Source of the DNA: Aphanomyces cochlioides
Taxonomy: Eukaryota > Oomycota > Saprolegniomycetes > Saprolegniales > Verrucalvaceae
Direction: 5' to 3'
DNA length: 64,000 bases
NCBI GenBank assembly: GCA_019828595.1
Contig: JAHQRK010000011.1
Span: 992,001 to 1,056,000, forward strand
The notes under the pieces were generated by a model. It was not told the DNA's origin, did not search any database, and saw only the letters and a list, made by a program, of their open reading frames with translations. Made by a program: the position numbers and the translations under genes. Below, one piece after another: positions 45,092-55,904 of this stretch; position 1 is the stretch's first letter, and every line of letters begins with the position of its first letter.

Positions 45092-47339
45092 ATGCGGCCG
45101 TCGAGACGGTCGCCGCTGGCACGATGGATGGTCGGGATGCTTGTCTCCATGACCGCCGTCCATGCCTCGACGAATTGCACGTCTGCCCTCGAGGCGGCAA
45201 ATGATACATGGTGCCTTGGATGCCAAGACTATTGCTTCCCCATCCGCGACTCCATTCAAATCGTTGTCAGCGGACAAGATCCACACACGAATACACAGGC
45301 AAACGATGTCATCTACACGAATGTCACGACTGCCCTCGCGTTCACAGACAGCTCGACGACGCTCCCCAAGTTTTTGTACGCACGTGCTCCTGAATATCTA
45401 TGGCTTAGCTGCGATCTATGTAGGAGCATCTCGGCGACAAACGGACATTCTTTCACATTTCCCTTCGACACTGTAAGGAACCTCAAACAATTGAGCACCA
45501 TGTACGTCATCGACTCGAAGCACAGACAGGTTCTCATCATGAGCGACTGTAGAGTACTCGACAATGTCTTCGTCGTGTCCGCGCGTCCAGACAACTTCAT
45601 TGCGTCGAGTCAATTAAGCAACATGTACGCATACGGCTCCCTTGTCCTTGACTTTGAATGTCCCATAGAACGATCTTCAACTGCATATCCCCACTATCGC
45701 TCGACATGTCGTCTCTCATGAGCCTCAAGCACCTGTACGACCTCCTCCATGTCATTCCCTTCGTTCTCACATGGATCTTTCCTCGTAGAATCGTCCAGAA
45801 CTGCACGCTGAAGGATTTCCCAGTGTTCCATCCATCTTTGACGCTTCAGACACTGTAAGTCGCAAGAGGAACCATACGAGGAGCCTCATCTTGAACATGT
45901 AGTCACCTCGTCAGTGTCAACTTGTCCGAGTTTCCGAAAGCTCTTCCAAGCTTCACACCGTCGGCCAGCATGTACTTTGTCTTCATCGTCGACCCGATTC
46001 CAATCATGCTCTACGTAGAGACTTGTCTGGCAATCACTTCAAGGCCATCTCCGCCGTCGACTGCAATGTCATCTCCCAACTCGACATAAAGATTGATGGT
46101 TTGGGGGCTGCAAACTGTCCGGAGTCCAGCTTTACTGGCGACAGCGCGGCGGCGCGACCTTACCTTGCGCCACCACAAAGCACATCAGGAGCAACTCCAG
46201 CTCCAGTGTCATCCCGCACAAATCCATGGAACACCCTTTCGACCATTATCATCGTGATTGTTTTGACCTCGATGGTTGTCGTGTTTGTGATCCATCGACG
46301 ACGACTCTTGAATCCATCGCTGCGGACCCCCGGTGCGGAATCCGCGGCATATTTGACCAACTCGACGCCGATAATCGAAGGCAATGACATTCTCTTGTCC
46401 AAGAAGAAAGAGGAATTACTCTCCGAGACGCTCTTGACTCCATTTCCACCGGCGTATGGCCGCAGCTACGCGCTTCTTCCGCCCAAGGATGTCAAAGTAT
46501 TGCGCCGACCCAAGGCACCGACAGCCCATTTCGTTGCTCAGTACCAATCCGCGACTGTCACACTCCACCGATTGGACTTCCGGGACCACGAGCAGTGGCG
46601 CGTTGACCACTTCCTCCACCAGACTGAGCTCGTCGCGACGCTCCAGCATCCCAACATCGTCCGGCTCGTGGGCGCCACGAAATTGTCGGGCATTTCCATC
46701 TGCGCTGTCTTCGACATTTCGTCGACCGATAAGACTCTTCCGTCGCTCCTCTCTGCAGCAGCCAAGCCAGACTCGTCCAGGACACTCACTTGGTCTCAGC
46801 AAGTCGCGATGGCTCTGGGGCTAGCTCAAGGCCTCGCCCATCTCCACACAAAGGAGCCGCTCCCTCGGCCGCTCTCTAGCAATGATATCCTGGTCCGGGA
46901 CGTCGCATGCCGCATCAATACACTTGCATGGATGGACGTGACGACGGAAGAATCGCAGTGGGTCACACAATACGGCCAGTTCGTCATGGCGTCGACCGCT
47001 CCTGAAGTTCTCCGCCGCCGACGGCTCCCGCAAGACGCTACAGATGCAGTCAGCCACACAAGAGCCGCGGATATCTTTGCCCTCGGCATTATCCTGGGGG
47101 AAATCGCCACTTGCGGTCGGCCCTTTGCCTCTTGGGTCGATGCGGCTGGTCCTGTCGCCGCCGAAGCCAAGATCGAAGCCCTCTATGTCGACAGTGACGA
47201 TGAGATTGCACCGTTTGGCGCTCTCGAGCAAGACAGCGCCTTCCACGATCTCGTCGCGCAGTGTTTAAGTCGAGATCCTGCCGCGAGACCAGACGCAAAT
47301 GCCGTCGTCGCGGCGCTCGAAGCGTGTCAAGTAACATAA
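45092..47339 (+). CDS. LRR receptor-like pseudokinase
   Basis: Seven exons: 45092-45375, 45424-45501, 45553-45624, 45669-45734, 45789-45854, 45915-45971, 46019-47339; introns 44-60 bp, all phase 2; 647 aa. A signal peptide (LARWMVGMLVSMTAVHA) precedes an ectodomain of degenerate leucine-rich repeats. Each intron falls at the same place in successive repeats (after the conserved L/I before xLxxN), and the joins give clean repeats such as SIDLSGNHFKAIS. Then come a Thr/Pro stalk, a transmembrane segment (STIIIVIVLTSMVVVFVIHRRR) and a TKL-like kinase fold (LQHPNIVRLVGA, APEVL, ADIFALGIILGEIA, DPAARPDANAVV). The anchoring Lys, HRD and DFG are all replaced (ATVTLHRL, LPRPLSSNDILV, NTLAWMDV), so a pseudokinase. 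The gene converges on DNA ligase I with only 2 bp between stop codons. Confidence 0.87.
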
Positions 47340-47341
47340 AT

Positions 47342-49762
47342 CTATTGTGTCGTGCTCTGTGTCGTCGAATTCATCGTCTTGGAGCTCAACTCGACGAGCT
47401 GGTCGGTGGACGTGGCTTGCGCGACGTCCTTGTCACGGCGGACTTGGACAAACCTTGGGAATCGAAGGCCAAGGCCAAAAGTTCCATTCTCGGACGCTCC
47501 TGCCGTGTACTGCGCCGACCGCGTGAGTTGCGCCGCGCGGATTTCCCACACTTGCGTCGGCGCAAACCAAACATCAGGCTCGCTGGCCTTGGCGCCGCTC
47601 GTGGTATATTCCAGCGCTAGACAAAGAGAGCGCGATGAGTTTCTCCAAGCGCAAGGAGCTCTACGTACGTTTGACATGGACTTGCGTAGCTTGGAGACTT
47701 GCCGTCAAGGCGGCGATGTCGCCATCGGAAAAACCAGAGCCGACCTTTCCGACAGTCTAATGGAGAAAAATGAGTGGAGAGCTAAAGAGAGGAGCGACTT
47801 GAAAGGTTGACGTCTCTGGATCAAAGCAGGCCATGAGGAAGGAGCCGAAGCCGTTGGCGCGGCGGCCTTTGCCGCGATACGCAGCGATAGGAACGAGGTC
47901 GAGTGTGTCGGGGAGGAAGACGCCGCTCGAGTCAGTGGAGGACGCCGACGTGCTTGGAAGGTAATCGCGTTTGAGCTTGAGCCACGTGTGAGTCCGCGCT
48001 CCAGCCACGTACGGCGCATCGAGAGCTTTGATCATGAGTCCTTCGCAGTCGGCTTCAATGGCGCGTTGGAGGAGCGCCCGCAGCGACTCCGTGGATGCAG
48101 TCATGTCCAAGTCGTCGCCTTGAACAAATTGAAAGCGCTCCGAGTCTTGGAAAGATTCGTGCAGCGCGCGGCGGCGATCTCGGAATGGACTGTGGAGCAA
48201 GGATGTTCCATTGACGTACAAGCAGTCAAAGGCAAAGAGACACATGGAGCGGGCGTCGTTGGTTTGGAGCGTTTGAAAAGGAAGGAGCGCCGCGGACGCG
48301 TCGTCAACGGCGACGACTTCGCCTTCAATGATGAACGAATCAACTCGAGGAGCAACAAACGGCAGCACAAAGTCTTCCACGAGCTGAAAATACTTGTGCT
48401 CTGGGGGAATCGCTTCCATGTTGCGGCTAAAGATCGACAGTCCTCGCCTCGAGTCGCGCCATGCTTTCACGCATTCCATGTGGATTTGCAAGCGCGCGCC
48501 GTCGTACTTGAACTCACAAGCCGCTTCCTTGTACTTGGCCATGCGCTGAGTAATCTAGCCAAGGTATGAGTGCCGCCATGTTCCATTGAGGTTTACTTCA
48601 TGGAGACTAGACGCTGGATAGCCCAGCATGGTTTGAATCGGTGTGCCTGGCTTTGGAGTCGCGTTGGCGTTGATGTAGGCGGCTTTTTCGTCCAGCGAAG
48701 CGATGGAATCGAGCTTGGCATGGCTCAATGTGTCGACGAGGTCTTCGAAAATCGGTCTCTGCGAGTAAGCTGCGGCCACGGACGCAACCCATGGCTGCAA
48801 CGACGGCTTGGGCGTCTCTGGGTCTGCAAATGCATGAGCGAGAGCTGTCACGATGCTCTTGACGCCCACTCCAATGCGGAGGTTTTGGTGCTACAAGACA
48901 TACATGAGAGGAATGGCGAGGAAGATACGTACAGCAAGGAGACGCGCGAGGAAGGCAGCTTCGTCGACAGTACTAACGCAGAGAATACATTTAAGAGACC
49001 ATGGAGAGTGACAGTGGCAAGTACGAGCAGCGGCGAAGGAGAGCGACGGCAATATCCTACGAGAAAGATTGAGCATGATGGAAACACTGCCGAGACCTAC
49101 TTGTTTGCGCTGCGTGGATCCTTTTCCAGTTTGCATCGACATGTTGTGGAGATAGCTAAGGCAAACGCTGAGCAACAACGCGGGGAGAGAAATGCATCTG
49201 TACTCGTAAACAACGTCGATGGTCATGGGCGGTTCCGACTTGGCCGACTCGTTGAGGTTCAACGTAGCGTTCTTGAGCAAATCTTCCACGGCGGTGCCGT
49301 AATCGCCTTAAGAATGGACGTTCAGGGAATCCATGGACTAGGAGACGTACCAGTTCGCTTGTACGCTTCAAAGATGAGCGTTTGATCCACGTCCGAGTCT
49401 ACTCGTGGGTCCATGCTTCAACGGGAGTCGACTTGAAGCCTCTACCTGCAAAAGCAGATTTCACGACAGGAGCAAACGCCTTGTCGCGAAAGCGGAGCTC
49501 AACGCCTTTGTGCGTTGGAGCTAGCTACAGATCGCGTTATCTCATGAGCGCAAAGCGGACGGAGAACCTCTGACGTGACAAGATACATGGCTTTGGGCAA
49601 ATGCGCAGGTTGTCGATCGCGAATCGCTCGAAATGCATTCGACAATTCGAGAATCGATGCATCTCTCGAGTTCTTCATCTACTAGAGCATTCAGCACTCA
49701 AGATACACAGTGTCTTCCACCTGAATCCGACGAAATGTCGCCGCCAAGTCCCGGAAAAGCAT
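47342..49762 (-). CDS. LIG1: ATP-dependent DNA ligase I
   Basis: Twelve exons: 49762-49721, 49678-49568, 49524-49446, 49398-49351, 49306-49204, 49155-49101, 49056-49025, 48972-48933, 48890-48597, 48554-47799, 47756-47669, 47616-47342; introns 42-52 bp; 640 aa. It seals nicks and joins Okazaki fragments in the nucleus. The DNA-binding domain is recognisable (FRDLAATFRRIQ, LAPTHKGVELRF, MTIDVVYDYLHNM, NLRIGVGVKSIV). The adenylation domain has the catalytic Lys284 in EFKYDGARLQIH, SFIIEGEVVAVD (motif III), EGLMIKAL (IV) and WLKLKRDY (V). The OB fold ends with VWEIRAAQL and RFPRFVQVRRDKDVAQAT. The exon sum is an exact multiple of three. Animal and yeast LIG1 have a long N-terminal region with a PCNA-binding motif. 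None is seen here, so an undetected upstream exon or a genuinely short form is possible. Confidence 0.95.
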
Positions 49763-49897
49763 TGTCCGCGCTGTCCTCCTGTCACTCGAGCACTTTTTTG
49801 TCAATTCCACTCAAACCCAAGGATTTCTACCAATGAAATCCAACTTGGCAGTTACAGCAGTTTCATGTTGGAGTTACAATGAAACTTTCACGTCTAT

Positions 49898-50632
49898 CTA
49901 CCAAACTCTCGAGGCTCCAAGCATGCGTCGATAGAAGAGTCCGTTGTTCTGCGCCACGCCACGCGCCGCAAGCGCTTGGTTCTCGTTGAAAAAGTTGCCC
50001 TTTGACAACGCGTTCGCTCGTGCGTTCGAGTTGGCATTGACATTGCCAAACGATTCTTGATCCAAGTTGTGCTTCTCGACTCGTTTGTTGTTGAATCCCT
50101 GGTGGGCGTTGGTGACTCGACCTTGGTTGGCTTGGTTGAAATAGTTGGCACCGTTCGCAGCGTTTGCGGCTTGCTCGGCATTGTTGAATCCTGATGGAGG
50201 AATGCCACCGATGCCAACACCACCACAGCCAAAACATTCCGTGTCGGCGCCAAGCTGTCGACGTCGTCCAAAGAAGACAGCTCCGTTGGCAGCTTGCTTG
50301 GCGTTGTTGTGGTTGAACGCGTCGTTCTTGGAGACTGCGTTTTGGAATCCATTGTCGTTGGCGACAGTGTTGGCGTGGTTCTTGACAAAGACAACGTCTT
50401 CTTGAAGGGCTTGGTTGCCGGCGTTGCTGTCGATATGGTTGTTGAAATGGTTGTCAGCCGCTTGGACGTTGTTGGCTTTGGCAGCGGAGTTGGCATTGGC
50501 ATTGGAGAAGAAGGCGGTGCCAGGAACTCCAACTGGAAATCCAGCAAAGCCACCGAGTCCACCACCACTTGGTGCGCTGGCGGCCAAGATGGCCATGGTC
50601 AAGACAAGATAAGCAGAGCGGATAGGTTGCAT
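49898..50632 (-). CDS. Secreted Asn/Ala-rich protein, palindrome copy 1
   Basis: Single exon, 244 aa from the Met at 50632, which starts a clear signal peptide (QPIRSAYLVLTMAILAASA). The frame is open further upstream, but that part has no signal sequence. The mature protein is unusually rich in Asn, Ala, Phe and Gly, with recurring blocks of the type (N)NANxxAxANN...FNxxN. It has only two cysteines, adjacent in ECFGCGG. I do not recognise the family; a secreted structural or host-interaction protein is a guess. It is a near-identical, oppositely oriented twin of 50970-51692 and differs at the very end (FYRRMLGASRVW). Confidence 0.75.
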   Translation of the reverse strand: MQPIRSAYLVLTMAILAASAPSGGGLGGFAGFPVGVPGTAFFSNANANSAAKANNVQAADNHFNNHIDSNAGNQALQEDVVFVKNHANTVANDNGFQNAVSKNDAFNHNNAKQAANGAVFFGRRRQLGADTECFGCGGVGIGGIPPSGFNNAEQAANAANGANYFNQANQGRVTNAHQGFNNKRVEKHNLDQESFGNVNANSNARANALSKGNFFNENQALAARGVAQNNGLFYRRMLGASRVW

Positions 50633-51677
50633 ACTAGAGTGGACAACTGAAGTAGTGGTTGATGAAGCTCTTGGTGGGAGGCAGGCTGCAAATGTGCAAG
50701 TGAACATTAGTGGGAGTTCATTGTGTTCCTCAGTGACTACTACTTCAGATAAACGGTCCATAATAGGACAGCCAGGAGCACAGTGAGAGCAGAGGCAGGT
50801 AGAACTCGCTCGAGATGGCATTGACCGAGAGACAAGGTAATGCAAGTTTATACGAATGCTATCGATGGAAGGACAACGTTTGGTTTCGTTCTCGTCAGTC
50901 ATTCTAGCTTTTGCAGCCTGCCTCCCACCAAGAGCTTCATCAACCACTACTTCAGTTGTCCACTCTAGTATGCAACCTATCCGCTCTGCTTATCTTGTCT
51001 TGACCATGGCCATCTTGGCCGCCAGCGCACCAAGTGGTGGTGGACTCGGTGGCTTTGCTGGATTTCCAGTTGGAGTTCCTGGCACTTCGTTCTTCTCCAA
51101 TGCCAATGCCAACTCCGCTGCCAAAGCCAACAACGTCCAAGCGGCTGACAACCATTTCAACAACCATATCGACAGCAACGCCGGCAACCAAGCCCTTCAA
51201 GAAGACGTTGTCTTTGTCAAGAACCACGCCAACACTGTCGCCAACGACAATGGATTCCAAAACGCAGTCTCCAAGAACGACGCGTTCAACCACAACAACG
51301 CCAAGCAAGCTGCCAACGGAGCTGTCTTCTTTGGACGACGTCGACAGCTTGGCGCCGACACGGAATGTTTTGGCTGTGGTGGTGTTGGCATCGGTGGCAT
51401 TCCTCCATCAGGATTCAACAATGCCGAGCAAGCCGCAAACGCTGCGAACGGTGCCAACTATTTCAACCAAGCCAACCAAGGTCGAGTCACCAACGCCCAC
51501 CAGGGATTCAACAACAAACGAGTCGAGAAGCACAACTTGGATCAAGAATCGTTTGGCAATGTCAATGCCAACTCGAACGCACGAGCGAACGCGTTGTCAA
51601 AGGGCAACTTTTTCAACGAGAACCAAGCGCTTGCGGCGCGTGGCGTGGCGCAGAACAACGGACTCTTCTATCGACGC
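49930..51677. repeat. Large palindrome: two ~767-bp arms around a 214-bp spacer
   Basis: 49930-50696 and 50911-51677 are reverse complements with very few differences; the only one I noted is at the codons after the signal peptide (PGTAFF versus PGTSFF). Each arm contains one complete gene. The spacer 50697-50910 must serve both as a divergent promoter region. Confidence 0.9.
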
Positions 51678-51692
51678 TTGCATGTAGCGTAG
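50970..51692 (+). CDS. Secreted Asn/Ala-rich protein, palindrome copy 2
   Basis: Single exon, 240 aa, same signal peptide and sequence as copy 1 apart from a residue change after the signal peptide and a different end (FYRRLHVA). The shared part stops exactly where the palindrome arm ends, so the last codons come from unrelated flanking DNA in both copies. Confidence 0.75.
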   Translation: MQPIRSAYLVLTMAILAASAPSGGGLGGFAGFPVGVPGTSFFSNANANSAAKANNVQAADNHFNNHIDSNAGNQALQEDVVFVKNHANTVANDNGFQNAVSKNDAFNHNNAKQAANGAVFFGRRRQLGADTECFGCGGVGIGGIPPSGFNNAEQAANAANGANYFNQANQGRVTNAHQGFNNKRVEKHNLDQESFGNVNANSNARANALSKGNFFNENQALAARGVAQNNGLFYRRLHVA

Positions 51693-51967
51693 GTCTTTAT
51701 GCTGTGAAGTTTCAATCCAATGAAGTCACCAGTCTCTCTCGGCGTCTTTCCGCTCAAGTCCAGCCGAGCTGCTGTTGCTGGATAGCGAGAAGAATACGAA
51801 CATGGAAAGATACAATGCTCACTACTTTAGACAACACTACAAGCCCATGACGGAAATGCACAATGGCCACACACTTGTATTGACCATGATATAATGGCGA
51901 TGGCATGTTGAGGCGGCTGGTTCGTCTGGTGTTCCATCCACGACTGTCGAACCAGTAGTCTCCCTTC

Positions 51968-53256
51968 TTACCACTTGGCATCGCAGTAGCAGTCAGCACC
52001 GCCATTGCAAGCACCGCTTCCGATCGGGTTGACCGACAGCACACAGACGCCGTCCTTGATCGCTCCTGAGATCGTGTAGCGTTTGCGACCGTCAGGAGCA
52101 GGCGATGGGTTGCCAGCGGGCCAGGGGCAGTCGTTCCACTTGACGCCGCAGTTCTTGTCCAAGCTGAAGTTGTAGCAGTAATTGTCGGCAGACTTGTTGT
52201 CCCAAGCGCAAGTGCCAGCGTACGCACACTTGGCAAAGACATTTTCTTGCACGCCGAGCGTGTATCCGCCACCGAATGGGCCGAGAGTAACGGATTGACC
52301 GGTAGCAAGATCACCACGTCCATTGCCGGTGGTGAAGTAAGTCGCAGTCTTGTCTGTGTAGACACAAGCCTTGTGGAGGTTGTTGATGAGCCTGATGGAG
52401 CCACCCCAGAGACCAGAGCCGTTGTCATTGGGTTGGCCGCCAGAGCTTGGCGGTGGTGGAGCAGGAGTAGGTGGAGCAGGAGTAGCTGGAGGTGGAGTGG
52501 CAGGGGGTTGAGTCGGTGGAGGAGGCGTCGCCGGTGGCTTCGTGGTAGGGGGAGGAGTTGGGGCAGTCGTGGTTGGTGGAGGCGCGGTGGTCGTAGGCGC
52601 GGCTGTAGTTGGCTCTGGTGTTGGCTGCGTGGTGGTGGGGGCGGGTGTTTCGGTCGTCGGCTCAGGGGTTTCCGTAGCCTTGGTGTCGTTTTGGTCGATC
52701 GATGCGGATTCAGTCATGACTTCTGGGAATGAAACACTTTCGGACGAGTTGGTAGCGTTGACGCCGTCGGCCAAGGTGGCGTTGATCAAGTCTTGGGCCG
52801 TTCCGTTGGTGAAGTCTTGCGTAGCTACGAACAACATGAATCACAAACGTTCGAGTACAACGCGTACCGAGAACATCACTGCTCGTTTCGCTGCCTGTGG
52901 ACGACACGGAGGTTTCCGCAGCTGGTGCCGAGGTCGTTGGCGCTGGCGTGACAACGTTCTGGTCAAAAGTTCAGGTGAAAAGTTTCACGACAAGGTATAC
53001 AAACCTGTGAGGATCCCATCGAGGCGCTATCGACACCGCGGGTGGCCGTCGCAATCACCGCCGCGGCACAGGCAACCACAGCCAAGCCAGCGCCAGAGAT
53101 GATCATGAGGCGCTTCTTGTTTTGCAGGTTTCGCTGGAGGAAGCTTAAATCTTCCTTTTCGTCCACCACGGGCAGCTCGGTATGAACCGCGAGCGCGCTC
53201 TCCGTTACGCGACTCGACGGCTCGTCCACCTCGCTTTGTCGTTGGAAGAAACGCAT
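51968..53256 (-). CDS. Type II membrane protein with Pro/Thr-rich stalk and Cys-rich C-terminal domain, copy 1
   Basis: Three exons: 53256-53005, 52958-52868, 52824-51968, introns 46 and 43 bp, 399 aa. A short cytosolic N-terminus (MRFFQRQSEVDEP..., EKEDLSFLQRNLQNKKR) is followed by one transmembrane segment (LMIISGAGLAVVACAAAVIATA), a Thr/Ser-rich segment and a mucin-like stalk of TPEPTT and TPPPPTQPPA units. Last comes a C-terminal domain of about 140 aa with ten Cys (KACVYTDKTATYF, ENVFAKCAYAGTCAWDNKSADNYC, NDCPWPAGNPSPAPDGRKRY, GACNGGADCYCDAKW). I do not recognise that domain. By layout it should be displayed on the cell surface or in the wall, the stalk probably O-glycosylated. The Met two residues upstream (53259) is an alternative start. 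The paralogue at 54341-55904 starts MRFF, supporting 53256. Confidence 0.8.
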
Positions 53257-54340
53257 CATTTTTGAAAAGAGCGAGTTGGTTAATGCCAAGCCATCGATCG
53301 GCTCCCTGCCCCGCCCTCTACGTACCTATGAACTTCTCATGTTTGTAACTTTGTCGGTCGAAGTTCGTAGATCATTTCTGTTTTGCACACACTTTTCAAG
53401 GCAAAGTGCACCAACAACACACGTCCAATGCTGGAACGTTCCTGCGTCTCGGCCAGACATGCCGACACAAACATCGGAGAATGGATTGTCTCTTTAGTTT
53501 TGCACCTATTTTTGACGCTCGGATCCAGCGGAGAAGGCTTTGAAATGTGTGATGAGAATGACGCGTCGGTTGGTTTGCAATCGCCACAGTGGAGGCCACG
53601 ACAGAGTGCTACAGTCGTGAAAGGTCCTTGCGTCCTTGTCGATTGCTTGAATCCAACCACACACGCCAGCATGATGCGAATGCAATGATAGCTACCGTCA
53701 ACTTGCTAGTGTATATACTCAGTGGGGGATCAGCAGAGGGGAATACAGTACCAGCCTCATCAAGAAGGTTTGACATGGCTTGAGCCTCTCGATGGGTTCA
53801 CTTGGGATGATGTAGAAAGGTTGCAATTGACGCAAGTCACTGGCGCTTTCAGGCTACTTGAGGCAATGATGCAAGTCTTTTTGTGGTCGCTGACTCTTCT
53901 GTTTGAGGTGGACAAGGTACCTCACGTCCTCCATCGAGGAGCAAAAAACGTTGTTATTCCTCAATGAATCCATTTACTCAAGTGTGTGGCTTTGGTTGAC
54001 CGCTGCATCCTCGGCAGTTTTTCAATGTGACGTCTTGCCGTCATCCCTGTGTGACTGTGGGGTCGGTGGGTGGACAACACAATCTTCGACTACGTATGTG
54101 TCACTCGCGGTTGCATGCTGGACATTCTCCATCTCTTCTCGAGTGAGGGGCAGTATGCTGGTGAACTTCATCATACTCGTCAAAGTTTTTCTCAACGGCT
54201 GGTGTTGGCATGGGCAACAACAATAGTTCCTTGCGCAAAAGCTGCCAATTCGTTGACAAAGATGAGAGGATCGAGTGCAATCAACTCACGAAAATGTAAT
54301 TTAGGTTCAACATGTTGTGTCTTCTAAAGGACAGTCAAAA
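53257..54340. other. Intergenic, no gene seen
   Basis: Spacer between the two paralogous stalk-protein genes. No supported gene or repeat. Confidence 0.45.
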
Positions 54341-55904
54341 TTACCACTTGGCATCGCAGTAGCAATCAGAGCCACCGTTGCAAGCACCACTTCCAACAGG
54401 ATAGATGGAGAGCACGCAGACACCGCCTTGCACGGATCCTGTGATCGAGTAGCGTTTGCGACCATCAGGAGCCGGGGACGGATTGCCTGCAGGCCATGGG
54501 CAGTCATTCCATTTGGTGTTGCAGTTCTTGTCCAAGCTGAAGTTGTAGCAGTAGTTGTCAGCAGACTTGTTGTCCCATGCACAACTGCCTGCGTACGCAC
54601 ACTTGGCAAAGACGTTTTCTTGCACGCCAAGAGTGTAATAGCCGCCAAAAGGACCAACCGTGACAGATTGACCAGTGGTGAGATCCCCGCGACCATTGTT
54701 TGCAGTGAAGTACGTCGCCGTCTTGTCAGTGTAGATACACGCCTTGGGAAGGTTGTTGACAAACTTGATGGAGCCGCCCCAAAGGCCAGAGCCATTGTCA
54801 TTGCTTGAACTGCCTTGCGGTTCCGGTGCTGGAGTCGCTCGAGGGGGAGTGGCTGGGGGTTGAGTTGGAGGAGGTGGAGTGGCAGGAGGTTGTGTCGGCG
54901 GTGGTGGAGTGGCAGGTGGTTGGGTTGGTGGCGGAGGAGTAGCAGGGGGTTGTGTAGGAGGTGGAGGGGTTGCGGGGGGTTGAGTGGGGGGAGTTGGGGT
55001 TGCTGGAGGCTGGGTCGCGGGTGGTTGAGTCACAGGAGGTTGCGTGGCAGGGGGCTGCGTGGCAGGGGGCTGCGTGGCAGGGGGCTGCGTGGCAGGTGGT
55101 TGCGTTGCTGGTGGTTGAGTTGGTGCTTTGGTTGTCGGGGGCTCAGTTACTGGAGCTTGAGTCGAGGGCTTGCCAGTGGTGGTTGACAAGGTGGTTGGAG
55201 CTCGAGTGGTGGTTGGGGCTGGTGTAGGCTCTTTAGTAGGCTTCTCAGTCGTAGGGGCAGGTGTTTCGACCGTCGTCGTCGTCGGAGCTTCTGTGGTTGT
55301 TGGAGCCTTTGTAATCTTTTCGCCAGAGTCAGAGAGAACGTCGCTTATATAGTCAGTGGAGTTGGAGCTGTCAGTGGAGTTGGAGCCATCAGTGGAGTTG
55401 AAGCTATCAGTGGAGCTCGGCACTGGTGTAAACGTTGTCGTGGGCACAGTGGTTTGAGCAACCTCGGCTAATTGACAAGTGAGCACAAGTGATGCCCTTG
55501 AATCATTTACCACTTTCAGTGCTTGACAATCCTCCTGTGGATGACACGGACGTTTCGGTGTTAGGCGCAGGCGCGACAGGCACTGGCGATGGACCTTGGG
55601 CTGGGCTCTAAGAAGTTCGTTGAGTGTCACCAAACAAGTTTGCGAGTACCTGGCCAGAACTTAGACTGGACTTGCTTAAGCCTTGGTTCGCGCCAACGAC
55701 TACACCGACACAAGCGACAACAGCAAGGCCAATGCCAGCACCGATGACGAGGCGTCGCTTATTCTGCATGGTTCGCTGGAAAAACGACAAGTCTTCTTTC
55801 TCTTCGAGTACGGGCATCTCATGATGGAGCGCGAGGGCACTTGTGCTAGTGTGGTTTGGCTCGGCTGGAGCTGCCGACTCGCTGTTGCGGGAGAAGAACC
55901 TCAT
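54341..55904 (-). CDS. Type II membrane protein with Pro/Thr-rich stalk and Cys-rich C-terminal domain, copy 2
   Basis: Three exons: 55904-55650, 55607-55511, 55467-54341, introns 42 and 43 bp, 492 aa; same plan and intron positions as 51968-53256. The N-terminus MRFFSRNSESAAPAEP, the EEKEDLSFFQRTMQNKRR stretch and the transmembrane segment are conserved. The stalk is much longer, with NST repeats (SNSTDSSNSTD) and at least thirteen QPPAT/TPPPP units. The ten-Cys domain is about 80% identical by eye. Stalk length differs because of simple-repeat expansion while the end domain is under constraint, which suggests that the domain is the working part. Confidence 0.8.

Noticed and set aside
50633..50947. 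N-terminal extension of the secreted protein (Met at 50947)
   Set aside because: It crosses the palindrome spacer, which is not shared by the twin gene, and would bury the signal peptide.
52247..55352. Plus-strand frames rich in Gly, Trp and Arg opposite the Pro-rich stalks
   Set aside because: Antisense of Pro/Thr repeats; low complexity with no independent evidence.
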